Assembly (NCBI GenBank): GCA_027488935.1
Contig: JAIYAP010000039.1
Location: 17,318-81,317 of the forward strand
From: Saprospiraceae bacterium
GTDB lineage: Bacteria > Bacteroidota > Bacteroidia > Chitinophagales > Saprospiraceae
Reading direction: 5' to 3'
DNA length: 64,000 nt
The translations under genes and the position numbers were made by a program. This document shows, piece by piece, positions 10,395 to 19,575 of this stretch. A model generated the notes under the pieces. The model ran no database searches and was not told the origin of the DNA. It saw nothing but the letters and a program-made list of their open reading frames with translations. Every line of letters begins with the position of its first letter. Within the stretch, counting starts at the first letter, position 1.

Positions 10395-10850
10395 GGGGTT
10401 CCACGGAAAAAAGGGGCCACGGAGTACACGGAGGTACGGAGGGGCACGGAAAAAAGGGGCCACGGAGTACACGGAGGTACGGAGGGGCACGGAGAAAAGG
10501 GGCCACGGAGTACACGGAGGTACGGAGGGGCACAGAGAAAAAGGGTTCCACGGAGTTACGCGGAGGTACGGAGGGGCACAGAGAAAAAGGGTTCCACAGA
10601 GTTACGCGGAGGTACTGAGGGGCACAGAGAAAAAGGGGTCCACGGAGTTAAGCGGAGGTATGGAGGGACACAGATAAAAAAGGGTTCCACAGAGTTACGC
10701 GGAGGTACGGAGGGCACAGAGTTTTTCTCCGTGTAACTCTGTACCTCCATGAATCTCCGTGGAACCCTTTTTTTTCTCCGTGTACCTCTGTACCTCCGTG
10801 TACTCCGTGGCCCTTTTTTTTCTCTGTGTACTCCGTGGCCCCTTCCGCTC
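10395..10850. repeat. 43-47-bp CCACGGAG tandem array with inverted terminal copies
   Basis: Seven direct copies begin with (G)GGG(CC/TT)CCAC(G/A)GAG at about 10413, 10456, 10499, 10543, 10590, 10636 and 10682. The period grows from 43 to 47 bp. From about 10722 to 10850 the same unit appears in reverse orientation (CTCCGTG...CTCCGTGG) about two and a half times. The two parts can pair to give a long imperfect hairpin. It fills the gap between the fibronectin-like gene and rocD. Open frames reading HGGTEGHGEK-type peptides through it are products of the repeat, not genes. Confidence 0.85.
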
Positions 10851-10865
10851 TACGTGCCCGCTCTC

Positions 10866-12116
10866 CTAGAACCCAACGATTACCCCCTCAATTATCCGGC
10901 AACATTCATCCATCTGCGCCTCCGTCATCACCAAGGGCGGTGCAAAACGAATAATATTGCCATGGGTAGGTTTCGCCAGCAAGCCGTTGGCGGCCATTTC
11001 CATACAGATATCCCAGGCCGTTGAACTTTGTTCGGTATCATTAATTACGACTGCATTGAGCAGGCCTTTGCCGCGTACCAGGGTAATCAGGTCCGGGCGT
11101 TTTTGTTGCAACGCGTTCATGCGCGCGCGGAAAATCTCGCCGAGTTTCGTGGCATTTTCTGCCAAATTTTCGTCTTCTACCACTTTCAAAGCTTCCATGG
11201 CAACGGCACAAGCCAAAGGATTGCCGCCAAACGTGGAACCGTGTTCGCCCGGATGCAGGGTAAGCATAATTTCGTCGGAAGCAAGCACGACACTCACCGG
11301 CAACACACCGCCGGAAATCGCCTTTCCTAAAATAAGGATATCGGGACGGAAGCCATAATGGTCGCAGCACAGCAGTTTTCCGGTACGTGCAATACCCGTT
11401 TGCACTTCATCGCCCAGGAACAGCACATTGTGTTGCTGACACAGTTCGTAAGCACGGGGCAGGTAATCGTCGGCAGGCACAAACACACCGGCTTCCCCCT
11501 GAATCGGTTCTACCATGAACCCTGCTACATCGGGATCTTGCAAGGCTTCTTCCAGGGCAGCGAGATCGTTGTAGGGGATGACCTCGAAACCAGGCATGTA
11601 CGGTCCAAAACCACGACGGCTGGTGTGATCGGTTGAGCCGGAAATCACACTCAGGGTGCGACCGTGAAAATTGCCTTCTACAAAAATAATTTTGGCAGCA
11701 CCTTCTGGAATACCTTTTACGGTGTAAGCCCATTTACGGCAAAGTTTAAGCGCCGTTTCCACTGCTTCAACCCCTGTATTCATGGGAAGAATACGATCGT
11801 ACCCAAAATAATGGGCGATAAACTCGGCATATTGCCCCAGCAAATTATTGTGAAATGCACGCGAGGTAAGGGTCAGTTTTTGTGCCTGATCTACCAAAGC
11901 CTGAATGATTCTTGGGTGACAATGCCCCTGATTGACAGCACTGTACGCCGATAAAAAATCATAATAACGTTTGCCTTCTACATCCCAAAGGAATACGCCT
12001 TCGCCGCGCTCCAACACAACCGGCAAAGGATGGTAGTTGTGGGCGTTGTAACGATCTTCCAAGGCGATAAAATCTGCAGAACTTACAGGTGCGGTGGTGG
12101 TGGCAAAGACTTCCAT
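10866..12116 (-). CDS. rocD: ornithine--oxo-acid aminotransferase
   Basis: This 416-residue class-III PLP-dependent aminotransferase converts ornithine and 2-oxoglutarate to glutamate semialdehyde and glutamate, linking arginine and proline metabolism. Features: the N-terminal [14 protein letters not shown] block typical of ornithine aminotransferases, [10 protein letters not shown] at 115-124, [12 protein letters not shown] at 235-246 and the PLP lysine K265 in [10 protein letters not shown]. Length fits the family. A minus-strand promoter box TACTTTTG lies at 12162-12169, about 46 bp before the start. The 3' end is next to the inverted part of the 43-47-bp repeat array, which may act as the transcript end. 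Related acetylornithine aminotransferases are less likely given the N-terminal block. Confidence 0.93.
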   Translation of the reverse strand: MEVFATTTAPVSSADFIALEDRYNAHNYHPLPVVLERGEGVFLWDVEGKRYYDFLSAYSAVNQGHCHPRIIQALVDQAQKLTLTSRAFHNNLLGQYAEFIAHYFGYDRILPMNTGVEAVETALKLCRKWAYTVKGIPEGAAKIIFVEGNFHGRTLSVISGSTDHTSRRGFGPYMPGFEVIPYNDLAALEEALQDPDVAGFMVEPIQGEAGVFVPADDYLPRAYELCQQHNVLFLGDEVQTGIARTGKLLCCDHYGFRPDILILGKAISGGVLPVSVVLASDEIMLTLHPGEHGSTFGGNPLACAVAMEALKVVEDENLAENATKLGEIFRARMNALQQKRPDLITLVRGKGLLNAVVINDTEQSSTAWDICMEMAANGLLAKPTHGNIIRFAPPLVMTEAQMDECCRIIEGVIVGF

Positions 12117-12161
12117 ATTGGTGTTATTTTGTTCAGGACAGGATCATTCCTATGTGTAACG

Positions 12162-12193
12162 CAAAAGTACGGGTTTTAAGGCTTGCCAACCAA
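12162..12193 (-). promoter_or_regulatory. Bacteroidota-type promoter for rocD
   Basis: On the minus strand TACTTTTG (TAnnTTTG box) lies at 12162-12169. A TTG occurs at either 12187-12189 or 12191-12193, which leaves 17 or 21 nt between the boxes. Transcription would start roughly 35-40 nt before the rocD ATG. Confidence 0.45.
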
Positions 12194-12209
12194 ATCGGAT
12201 GCTAAATGA

Positions 12210-12253
12210 AAACGGGTTTGTTACACCTGTCTGACAGTGCAACAAACCCGTTT
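12210..12253 (-). terminator. 13-bp perfect hairpin after the outer-membrane protein gene
   Basis: AAACGGGTTTGTT at 12210-12222 pairs perfectly with AACAAACCCGTTT at 12241-12253 around an 18-nt loop. It lies 21 bp after the stop of the minus-strand gene at 12274. There is no clear U-tract, so it may be a weak terminator or a 3'-protecting hairpin. Confidence 0.5.
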
Positions 12254-12273
12254 GAACCAACTGCGGCTATAAA

Positions 12274-12885
12274 CTAATCGTTCGTAGTCTTTTTAGCGCA
12301 ATCTTTTTTATGATAACGGCCCCAAGAGAATCCGAAACGCAGGCTCGCCTGACCAAAGGCACCCGAAAGTTGCTGGTTGGACAATTCGGGAATATTGGAA
12401 TCGGATACAAAGCGGTAACCACCTTCCAGGCCTAAGCGGAACCAACGGAATACATTGATTTCAATGCCCGCAGATGGCTGTACTACATATACCCGGTCGT
12501 TTACATCGCCCAGGCGCGCGGTGCCCCTGCCATAGTCCACATTGATTAAAGGGTGTACCGCTTTATAAGGAAGGAAAGCATAGCCGGTTTTGAAAAAATT
12601 CCAGTTCATGTCGAAATTTTTCTCCGTATTTTTCCATACAAAACGATCTTGTAAACCATTACGCCCCCAGCCGAGGGTCAAGGATTTTCCAAACTCGAAG
12701 GTGAAAAAGCCCCCCCGGTTGTAACTGTCCACATCACCAAACTGTGTGTATTGGTGGGTGTAGCCCCCCCAAACACCCGAAAAGCCCCAGCTGCGGTCGC
12801 CCAGCAGGGTTTCTTCACGTTGGGCAAATGCAGAAAATGAAAAAAGGCTTAGGGCAAATAAGAATAAGCAGGATTTGGTATTCAT
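12274..12885 (-). CDS. predicted outer-membrane beta-barrel protein
   Basis: This is a 203-residue protein with a signal peptide (hydrophobic core about 4-20, cleavage after SAFAQ). The mature part alternates aromatic and small or polar residues (GFSGVWGGYTHQYTQFG, FFTFEFGKSLTLGWG, RFRLGLEGGYRFV) and ends with a QASLRFGFSWGRYHKK strand. This suits a small 8-stranded barrel in the outer membrane. A short Lys-rich tail follows. No specific family is recognised. The gene is followed by a hairpin and stands apart from rocD. Confidence 0.7.
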   Translation of the reverse strand: MNTKSCLFLFALSLFSFSAFAQREETLLGDRSWGFSGVWGGYTHQYTQFGDVDSYNRGGFFTFEFGKSLTLGWGRNGLQDRFVWKNTEKNFDMNWNFFKTGYAFLPYKAVHPLINVDYGRGTARLGDVNDRVYVVQPSAGIEINVFRWFRLGLEGGYRFVSDSNIPELSNQQLSGAFGQASLRFGFSWGRYHKKDCAKKTTND

Positions 12886-13500
12886 ACAAGTGAAATTAGG
12901 TTTTGAACAATTCGGTGTAATCTTCAGACGATTAAACAGACAACAATGTTACAACCCGGGTTGCAAATTCCAAAGGGCGCGCCGGCCCGTTTATACGAAA
13001 TTCACTTTTCACTAACGGTTTTTAACCGTATTTAACGACGAACGGAGATTTGGAGGTGCCTAATACGCTACCACAAATCCTTGATAAATTTTTCCGCCGA
13101 GTGTAGTGCTCTGTTCCACAACGCTTGATATCTCGCAGCGCTCAATCTTTGTTTTATACCACGAAAGCGCCGCCGCCGCGCGTTGGTCTTCCCGATCTGC
13201 GATGCGGGGGGAATTAAGCGCAATGCCGTTGACATAAGGATTTAAGATTTTAGATTACATGATTTAAGATTTTAGATGGAGGTACAACGCTTAGCATTGC
13301 GAAACACTAATCTATAACCTTAATTCGTTGCAAATCATCAAGATGCGACTGAATGTTCCACAAAAAGCGGTTCCATCTTTAATCTTAAATCATGTAATCT
13401 TAAATCTTAAATCAACGGCATTGGGATTGAGCGTGGGGGATTGAGCGTGGGAAGAACGAAGATCACGCTTAGCGGTGTAGCATCAAGTGCATGGTAACAT
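12886..13500. other. gene-free region with a fold-back element
   Basis: About 600 bp without a supported gene. It contains an imperfect inverted repeat at 13222-13422 (listed separately), a short direct repeat GATTGAGCGTGGG at about 13425-13451 and a GC-rich patch near 13170-13190. Nothing in it reads as an RNA gene. Confidence 0.6.
13222..13422. repeat. fold-back element (about 50-bp imperfect inverted repeat)
   Basis: The left arm at 13222-13280 starts AATGCCGTTGA and continues with two copies of GATTTAAGATTTTAGAT. The right arm at 13371-13422 is nearly its reverse complement (TTCCATCTTTAATCTTAAAT ... CAACGGCATT). The spacer is about 90 bp. No coding capacity is seen in it. It resembles a MITE or other miniature fold-back element; copies elsewhere in the genome would be expected. 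Confidence 0.75.
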
Positions 13501-13539
13501 AAAAAATCCCGAATTTTGGTAAAATCCAAAATTCGGGAT
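13501..13539 (-). terminator. rho-independent terminator of the type A secreted protein
   Basis: ATCCCGAATTTTGG at 13506-13519 pairs perfectly with CCAAAATTCGGGAT at 13526-13539 across a 6-nt loop. Six A residues at 13501-13506 give a U-tract on the minus strand. It lies about 95 bp after the gene ending at 13635. Confidence 0.8.
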
Positions 13540-13634
13540 GACGCCTGCTTGAACGCTGTAGCAATCGGACGCGAGCAAAAATGATCCTTTGCGAAAACCG
13601 CTTGCGGAGAGGTATTTTATCCTGCTGTTTATTG

Positions 13635-14777
13635 TTATGGTTTCACTACAACCAAACGTTTGGTGCCCACCACGTTTCCTTTGCTGTCGACCAAACTATA
13701 TAAATAAGTTCCTTTTTTAAAGTTTTGAAGTTCCAGGCGGATGGACTTGTTGCCCGACAATTCATATCCATTTACCCAAACCACTTTACCGACGATGTTG
13801 AAAATCTTGAGGGTGTACCAATCGGTAGGCAAATTTTTACAATCAAAACGCACCCACTCAATCGCAGGATTCGGAAATGCCTGAATGGCGGCGCTACCGG
13901 GTGCATCAGAGGCATCCTCTACTGCGGTAACCTTATTGTCTTTAAAGCGTATGTTTTCTACCAAACTGAGGTCGTTGCTCATGGTCGCTACGGCAATTTC
14001 CTCTTTTTCGGTGCCGCTCAAAAAACGGTACGTAACGGTGGTGTCCGTTCCAAGAAAATCGGAAAATGGACTATTTCCGCCGCCGCCCAACAGCGAACCC
14101 AAATCGACCCAACCTAAAAATGGAAGTTTCACATCCAGGTTGGTTGTAGTGTATTCGGTGCGTTTTTGGCGCAAAACCGGGTAATTACCGCCGGGAATGG
14201 AACAATTACCCCAGCCATCAATCACTTCAAGCCGATCCGTTTTAATCCGCACCCGCAAAGAATCCACGTTTATGCCGCCCAACAACGAGTCTGGTAAAGC
14301 CTCGGCTGAAAACGGAATGTTCAAGTTGGACGATTGCTGATTGATGTCAAAAAAGTTAACCGGATTGCGTTGTGCAATTACCGCCGGAGCAAACTTGGCC
14401 AACACTTGTACGCCAAAATTGGCTGGATCGCCACCGGCATAACCCATCACCTCTACTTTCGCGTTGGTCGTGTTGAAATAAGTTTCACCTGTTTCGCCAA
14501 CTACAAGCAATTCGGCACCTGGAAAAGACGATGCGAACGTACCCGTGTTGGGTGCTTTGTAAATGATTTGAGAGAATTGAGCAGCGTTGAGCGCGGCAAA
14601 ATCCCAGGTCTGACTACCGCCAGGAGGCGTTGCCGGGTTAATCGTGTTGTTTGGGGCCAGGTCGGTCGCAAAACGCAAAGTGTCTCCAACAGTTGGGAAA
14701 ACGGCATTGGTGATGGTAATTTGTGCAGATGCGCCGAAACAAAGGGCGGAGAAGACAGCCAGTAGCATTCTTTTCAT
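13635..14777 (-). CDS. secreted protein with type IX secretion (type A) sorting domain
   Basis: The 380-residue product has a signal peptide (MKRMLLAVFSALCFGASAQ). The body (about 20-285) is Asn- and Thr-rich, with no recognised fold. The C-terminal type A sorting domain covers about 298-380: it starts at AFPNPAIEWVRF, continues with LKIFNIVGKVVW and KGTYLYSLVDSKG and ends in KRLVVVKP. The protein should cross the outer membrane by the type IX system and be anchored or released. Repeated DxxG and VDLGSLLGGGG stretches are seen but no enzyme motif. A strong terminator follows at 13501-13539. The function of the body is unknown. Confidence 0.85.
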   Translation of the reverse strand: MKRMLLAVFSALCFGASAQITITNAVFPTVGDTLRFATDLAPNNTINPATPPGGSQTWDFAALNAAQFSQIIYKAPNTGTFASSFPGAELLVVGETGETYFNTTNAKVEVMGYAGGDPANFGVQVLAKFAPAVIAQRNPVNFFDINQQSSNLNIPFSAEALPDSLLGGINVDSLRVRIKTDRLEVIDGWGNCSIPGGNYPVLRQKRTEYTTTNLDVKLPFLGWVDLGSLLGGGGNSPFSDFLGTDTTVTYRFLSGTEKEEIAVATMSNDLSLVENIRFKDNKVTAVEDASDAPGSAAIQAFPNPAIEWVRFDCKNLPTDWYTLKIFNIVGKVVWVNGYELSGNKSIRLELQNFKKGTYLYSLVDSKGNVVGTKRLVVVKP

Positions 14778-14960
14778 TGGATGGTTTGATGCTTGAAAAT
14801 CGGTTGTTGATTAAAGTAAGTTCTCAAACAGTAGTAATGACATGTTGACCAAAACAAACGGCTGCTTCAAAGGTACGTTGCTTTTTTTATGAATGCATTA
14901 AATTTTGTTTTTATGCCGGTCAAAACAAGACAAATATCGGTCAATTAACAGTTCACGGGC

Positions 14961-16772
14961 TTAAAGCGCTTGCAATTCGACCAATTTTTGGTAAATACCG
15001 CCTTTTTGCATCAGCGCTTCATGGGTGCCGCGCTCTGCAATTTGCCCCTGTTCCATTACAATAATTTCATCTGCGTGTTGTACGGTGCTTAATCGGTGCG
15101 CGATAACCAACGCTGTTCGGTTGGTCAGCAAATGATCGAGGGCTGCTTGTACTAACTGCTCTGATTCGGAATCGAGCGCAGAGGTTGCCTCGTCTAAAAT
15201 TAAAATAGGCGGATTTTTTAACAAGGCCCGCGCAATCGTGAGTCGCTGACGTTGGCCGCCACTCAATTTAGAACCCCGATCGCCTATATTCGTATCGTAC
15301 CCTTCCGGCAATTTTACAATAAATTCATGGGCATTTGCGGCCTTGGCAGCCGCCTCGATTTCAGCCAGGCCCATACGCGTATTGCCAAACGAGATGTTGT
15401 TGCGCACTGTATCATTAAATAAAATAGCCTCCTGACTCACAATGCCCATCACGGACCGCAAATCCTGCAGGCGCAATTGCCGAATATCTACCCCATCCAT
15501 AAAAATGCCGCCACTGGAAACATCATAAAATCGGGGCAATAAATCGGCGATCGTGCTTTTACCCGCACCGGAAGCCCCAACCAGGGCGACAATTTTACCC
15601 CTTGGTATGGTTAAGTTGATGTTCGAAACGGCTGCGCGCTCGGCACTTTGATATTGGAAGGAAACGTTGCGAAACTCAACTTTGTCTTTAAATGTGGTAA
15701 ACTCCGTTGGCATTTCCGGATCTCGAATGCCGACTTCTGCATTCAATACCTCCTCTACCCTTTCCATGGCGCCCATGCCTTTGCGTACACTATATAAAGC
15801 GCCAGACAGTGCCTTGGCGGGTTCTATGACATTATAAAAAGCATAAATAAAGGTAAGGAAGGTAGCAGCATGTAAACTCCCGGCAAACACTTGTTTAGCC
15901 CCAAACCACAACAAAATGGCGACCACACAAATACCCATAAACTCCGATAAAGGCGAAGCCAGGTCTTTGCGCCGATACAAACCGGTCATCGTGCGCACAT
16001 ATCGATCGTTTTCCAATTGATAGCGGGCACCCTGCCATTGCTCGGCATTAAACCCCTTGATAATCCGCAAACCACCCAGGGTTTCTTCGATTAAGGCGGC
16101 TAAATTGCCCAATTGGTGTTGGGCGTCGCCCGACTGTCGCCGCAAAGAGCGCCCGACACCGCCAATGATTAAACCTGAAAACACCATTAAACCCAAGACA
16201 AACAACAGCAATTGCGGCGAAACAAACACCATAAAAGCCATGCTGCCTATAATCACCAAAGGCTCCCGGGCCACCATTTCTATTCCGCTCACCACACTCC
16301 ATTCAATCTCCTGTACATCGGAAGAAATTCGACTCATCAAATCCCCTTTGCGCTCCTCCGAAAAATAAGATAAGGGCAAAACCAGGATTTTATCCACCAG
16401 TTTTTGCCGCAAATCGCGCACAATCCCATTTCGTACCGGCGCCAAAAAGTATTGGGACAAATACCGGAACAGGTTTTTGCCAAAAAATACGAATACCAGA
16501 AAAAAGCAGACAATCAGGAGCGCTTGCTCCCGGCCGTATTGCGCAATCAATTGGTGAAAAAACCAGGCGCTTTGTTGTTCCAAATGTTTGAAACTCCAAC
16601 CCGATGGGGGCGGTTCCACCATCGCTGGCTGCTGGTTCTGAAACAAGATCTGTAAAAATGGCTGCAACACCGGAATGCTGACTACCATAAAAATGGACAT
16701 CAGAAAATTACTCCCCACTGCAAGCAGGATATTCCGCTTGTAAGGCAAATAGTACCGAAGTAATTTAAGCAT
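14961..16772 (-). CDS. ABC exporter, fused permease and ATPase (MsbA-like)
   Basis: The 603-residue half transporter has an N-terminal six-helix membrane domain (about 15-320) and a C-terminal nucleotide-binding domain. Walker A GASGAGKST, signature LSGGQRQRLTIARAL and Walker B ILILDEATSALD are all intact. A homodimer would flip a lipid or lipid-linked substrate across the inner membrane; MsbA-type lipid A core export is the usual guess in this phylum, but the substrate cannot be told from sequence. It starts 31 bp after accC on the same strand, so it may be read through from the accB-accC transcript. Confidence 0.88.
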   Translation of the reverse strand: MLKLLRYYLPYKRNILLAVGSNFLMSIFMVVSIPVLQPFLQILFQNQQPAMVEPPPSGWSFKHLEQQSAWFFHQLIAQYGREQALLIVCFFLVFVFFGKNLFRYLSQYFLAPVRNGIVRDLRQKLVDKILVLPLSYFSEERKGDLMSRISSDVQEIEWSVVSGIEMVAREPLVIIGSMAFMVFVSPQLLLFVLGLMVFSGLIIGGVGRSLRRQSGDAQHQLGNLAALIEETLGGLRIIKGFNAEQWQGARYQLENDRYVRTMTGLYRRKDLASPLSEFMGICVVAILLWFGAKQVFAGSLHAATFLTFIYAFYNVIEPAKALSGALYSVRKGMGAMERVEEVLNAEVGIRDPEMPTEFTTFKDKVEFRNVSFQYQSAERAAVSNINLTIPRGKIVALVGASGAGKSTIADLLPRFYDVSSGGIFMDGVDIRQLRLQDLRSVMGIVSQEAILFNDTVRNNISFGNTRMGLAEIEAAAKAANAHEFIVKLPEGYDTNIGDRGSKLSGGQRQRLTIARALLKNPPILILDEATSALDSESEQLVQAALDHLLTNRTALVIAHRLSTVQHADEIIVMEQGQIAERGTHEALMQKGGIYQKLVELQAL

Positions 16773-16803
16773 GCCGTAATTGGTTCAATGTTGCTGTAAG
16801 TCC

Positions 16804-18153
16804 TTACAAAACAACACTCTTGTAATCCCAGTTGTTCAGGAAACCGGTATGGAAAACCCCCTTTTTAAAATCTTCGTTGCGCATCAAACGCTGGTGAAAA
16901 GGCACCGTAGTTTTTACACCTTCCACGATAAATTCGTCCAGTGCACGCTCCATTTTCAAAATGGCCTCCTCGCGGGTGCGCGCACGCACGATCAATTTAG
17001 CAATCATGGAATCGTAATACGGTGGAATCGTATAACCCGCATACACATGCGTATCTACGCGTACACCATGTCCTTTGGGCGAATGGAAAGAGGTGATTTT
17101 GCCTGGACTCGGGCGGAAATCATGAAAAATATCTTCTGCGTTGATCCGGCATTCGATGGCATGCATTTCCGGGAAATAGTTTTTTCCAGAAATGGGATGG
17201 CCCGCTGCCAGTTTGATTTGCTCTTTAATCAGGTCAAAATCAATTACTTCTTCGGTCACCGTATGCTCCACCTGAATCCGGGTATTCATTTCCATGAAGT
17301 AGAAATTCCGGTGTTTATCGACCAAAAACTCTACCGTACCGACGCCTTCATATGCGATGGCATTGCAGGCTTTAATGGCTGCAGCACCCATTTTTTCGCG
17401 CAATTCGGGTGTCATAAAGGGCGAAGGAGACTCTTCCACCAATTTTTGATGGCGGCGCTGAATGGAGCAATCGCGCTCCGACAAGTGGCATGCTTTACCA
17501 AATTGGTCGCCCGCCACCTGAATTTCGATGTGGCGTGGTTCCTCAATATATTTCTCCATATAGATGCCGTCATTGCTGAACGACGCCTTGGCTTCGCGTT
17601 TGGCCGTTTCCCATTGTTTTTCAAATTCCTCTGGTTCCCAAACAATGCGCATACCCTTGCCACCACCACCAGCAGTTGCTTTCAAAATCACCGGATAACC
17701 AATTTCTTTGGCTAAAACGAGGGCTGGTTTTAATTCCGTCAACAAGCCTTCCGAACCTGGAATACAAGGCACCCCGGCTGCGAGCATGGTTTCTTTGGCG
17801 GTGATTTTATCGCCCATTTTGCGGATTTGCTCCGGGGTAGGTCCGATAAATTTGATGCCGTATTGACGGCAAACTTCAGCAAAAGCAGCATTTTCCGACA
17901 AAAAGCCATAACCTGGATGGATCGCGTCGGCATCCGTAATTTCTACTGCGGCCATAATACGGGGCACATTCAGGTAACTTTCGGAAGAGGGTGGCGGGCC
18001 GATACAAACGGCTTCATCCGCAAAACGCACATGCAAACTGTCCCGGTCGGCCGTAGAATACAAAGCCACCGTTTTGATACCCATCTCTTTACAGGTACGG
18101 ATAATGCGCAGGGCGATTTCCCCGCGGTTTGCGATCAATACTTTTTTAAACAT
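16804..18153 (-). CDS. accC: acetyl-CoA carboxylase, biotin carboxylase subunit
   Basis: This 449-residue biotin carboxylase uses ATP and bicarbonate to carboxylate the biotin on AccB, the first half-reaction of malonyl-CoA formation. It shows the N-terminal [16 protein letters not shown] block, the Gly-rich ATP loop [11 protein letters not shown] at 158-168 and the [18 protein letters not shown] active-site segment near 285-303. Length matches E. coli AccC. It lies 97 bp after accB on the same strand; efp-accB-accC order is common in bacteria. Confidence 0.96.
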   Translation of the reverse strand: MFKKVLIANRGEIALRIIRTCKEMGIKTVALYSTADRDSLHVRFADEAVCIGPPPSSESYLNVPRIMAAVEITDADAIHPGYGFLSENAAFAEVCRQYGIKFIGPTPEQIRKMGDKITAKETMLAAGVPCIPGSEGLLTELKPALVLAKEIGYPVILKATAGGGGKGMRIVWEPEEFEKQWETAKREAKASFSNDGIYMEKYIEEPRHIEIQVAGDQFGKACHLSERDCSIQRRHQKLVEESPSPFMTPELREKMGAAAIKACNAIAYEGVGTVEFLVDKHRNFYFMEMNTRIQVEHTVTEEVIDFDLIKEQIKLAAGHPISGKNYFPEMHAIECRINAEDIFHDFRPSPGKITSFHSPKGHGVRVDTHVYAGYTIPPYYDSMIAKLIVRARTREEAILKMERALDEFIVEGVKTTVPFHQRLMRNEDFKKGVFHTGFLNNWDYKSVVL

Positions 18154-18250
18154 CTTTTACTTAATTTGGCTTGGTGAGCACAGACAGACCAGCGTCGCCT
18201 TCCCTGATTGGTGGGTAAAGCGTATGTATTTCGGCAAAAAAGTGTAGCAA

Positions 18251-18757
18251 TTAGGCAGGTTCAACCAAAAACAAAGGTTGATCGTATTCTACCGGGGAAG
18301 CGTCATCCACCAGCACCTTTACAATTTTACCCTTAATGTCGGATTCGATTTCATTGAACAACTTCATTGCTTCAATGATGCATACCGATTGGCCCTTTTC
18401 TACCAAATCACCAATTTTTGCAAATGCTGGTTTATCAGGGCTGGAACTGCGGTAAAAAGTACCAACCATGGGCGATTTGATGGGAACAAAACGCGAAAGA
18501 TCTTCTGCAGCAGGGGCAGCAGGTAGATCTGTTGTAGCTACCGGTGCTGGAGCCAATGCAGCCGTTGCAGCCACCTGTGTAGGAGGAGCAAGGGTCACCA
18601 CAGGTTGTTGTACAGGCGCTACGACCATGGCAGGTGCCTGTTCCTGATTCGTCTGGTTGCGGATAATCAACCTGAAATCGCCTTCCCGCAGGATGAACTC
18701 GGACAGTTTGTGTTTGCTCACCATCCGGATTAATTCTTGTATCTCGTTGAAATTCAT
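18251..18757 (-). CDS. accB: acetyl-CoA carboxylase biotin carboxyl carrier protein
   Basis: The 168-residue carrier has an N-terminal helical domain (about 1-35), a flexible Ala/Pro/Val-rich linker (about 40-85) and a biotinyl domain (about 88-168). The biotinylated lysine is K132 in EAMKLFNEIES, where most family members have EAMKxxNEI. It carries the carboxyl group from AccC to the carboxyltransferase. A stable hairpin separates it from efp upstream. Confidence 0.96.
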   Translation of the reverse strand: MNFNEIQELIRMVSKHKLSEFILREGDFRLIIRNQTNQEQAPAMVVAPVQQPVVTLAPPTQVAATAALAPAPVATTDLPAAPAAEDLSRFVPIKSPMVGTFYRSSSPDKPAFAKIGDLVEKGQSVCIIEAMKLFNEIESDIKGKIVKVLVDDASPVEYDQPLFLVEPA

Positions 18758-18780
18758 ATCAAATTGGTTGTGGTTGATAA

Positions 18781-18842
18781 AAATTAGGAGGGCTAAGGAA
18801 AAAAGATTTTTGCAAACCTGTTTTTCTTAGCCCCCCTAATTT
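18781..18842 (-). terminator. imperfect long hairpin between efp and accB
   Basis: AAATTAGGAGGGCTAAGG at 18781-18798 pairs, with one mismatch and one bulge, to the CTTAGCCCCCCTAATTT arm ending at 18842. A and T runs flank both sides. On the minus strand the U-rich run falls after the second arm, just before the accB start, so it may terminate or attenuate efp transcripts entering accB. Confidence 0.6.
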
Positions 18843-18899
18843 TTATAAAATTATGTTGGTTGGTCAAATTGCACGAAAATTCAGGAATCCAGCTTAAAA

Positions 18900-19466
18900 T
18901 TATTTCTTTACCCGCTCCATGTAGGCACCGGTCAGGGTATCAATTTTAATCAAATCGCCCGTTTCACAGAACAAAGGCACCCGTACTTCTGCACCTGTTT
19001 CAACGGTAGCAGGCTTCAAGGTGTTGGTAGCAGTATCGCCCCGCAAACCTGGTTCGCAATACGTAATCAGCAGGTTCACCGAAGTTGGTAATTCTACCGA
19101 AAGCATGGTGTCTTTCTGCGCATGGAACAATACGTCTACCACATCGCCTTCTTTCAGGAATTTCACATTCTCTATCAAATCTTCCTGAATAGAAATTTGA
19201 TCGTAGGTCTCCTGGTTCATCAATACAATTGCACCATCCTCAGGATATAGATATTGGAACTTGCGCCGTTCCACACGAACATCGGTAATTGCGTGGCCAC
19301 TTTGAAAGGTGTGCTCTACCACTTTTCCAGTAGTGGTGCTCTTCAGCCTTGTCCAAACCTTACCGCTACCGCGGCCAACCTGAAAGCGCTGAAAATCAAT
19401 CACTTTAAGGATGTCAGAGTTTAGTTCAATGCAAAGGCCGTTTCGGATATCTGCCGTCGTTGCCAT
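18900..19466 (-). CDS. efp: translation elongation factor P (Arg at loop tip)
   Basis: EF-P relieves ribosomes stalled at consecutive prolines. The start chosen is MATTADIRNG at 19466, giving 188 residues, the family length; an in-frame ATG 22 codons upstream gives a non-conserved extension. Three domains are expected: KOW-like (1-65), OB (66-128) and C-terminal OB (129-188). The loop that reaches the peptidyl-transferase centre reads QVGRGSGK at 29-36, so the tip residue is Arg32 where most bacteria have a modified Lys (PGKG), and the preceding Pro is Val. A TATCTTTG box lies at 19530-19537. accB follows. Confidence 0.95.
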   Translation of the reverse strand: MATTADIRNGLCIELNSDILKVIDFQRFQVGRGSGKVWTRLKSTTTGKVVEHTFQSGHAITDVRVERRKFQYLYPEDGAIVLMNQETYDQISIQEDLIENVKFLKEGDVVDVLFHAQKDTMLSVELPTSVNLLITYCEPGLRGDTATNTLKPATVETGAEVRVPLFCETGDLIKIDTLTGAYMERVKK

Positions 19467-19529
19467 CTTTTTTGTATAAAATTGATAAAAAATGGGTGAA
19501 TAAAAATGGGTGCTTTTTAAAAGCGGGTG

Positions 19530-19537
19530 CAAAGATA
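19530..19537 (-). promoter_or_regulatory. TATCTTTG promoter box for efp
   Basis: On the minus strand TATCTTTG is followed by CACCCGCTTTT. The same TATCTTTGCACCCGCTTTT string occurs upstream of the tRNA-Met gene. No clear TTG is found at the -33 distance. The 5' leader would be about 55-60 nt. Confidence 0.55.
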
Positions 19538-19575
19538 ACAGGTTCTGTTAAAAAAATCCCTGCTCGTTAAGTTTT

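Noticed and set aside
10355..10618. Open frame through the 43-47-bp array reading HGGTEGHGEK-type peptides.
   Set aside because: The frame exists only because of the repeat; it has no start context and overlaps the fibronectin-like gene end.
16780..17715. Long open frame (over 300 codons) on the plus strand opposite accC.
   Set aside because: It lies entirely within accC on the opposite strand, and accC is beyond doubt; no domain was seen in the translation.
19467..19532. Longer EF-P start with 22 extra residues.
   Set aside because: The extension is not like any EF-P N-terminus and covers the promoter box at 19530-19537.
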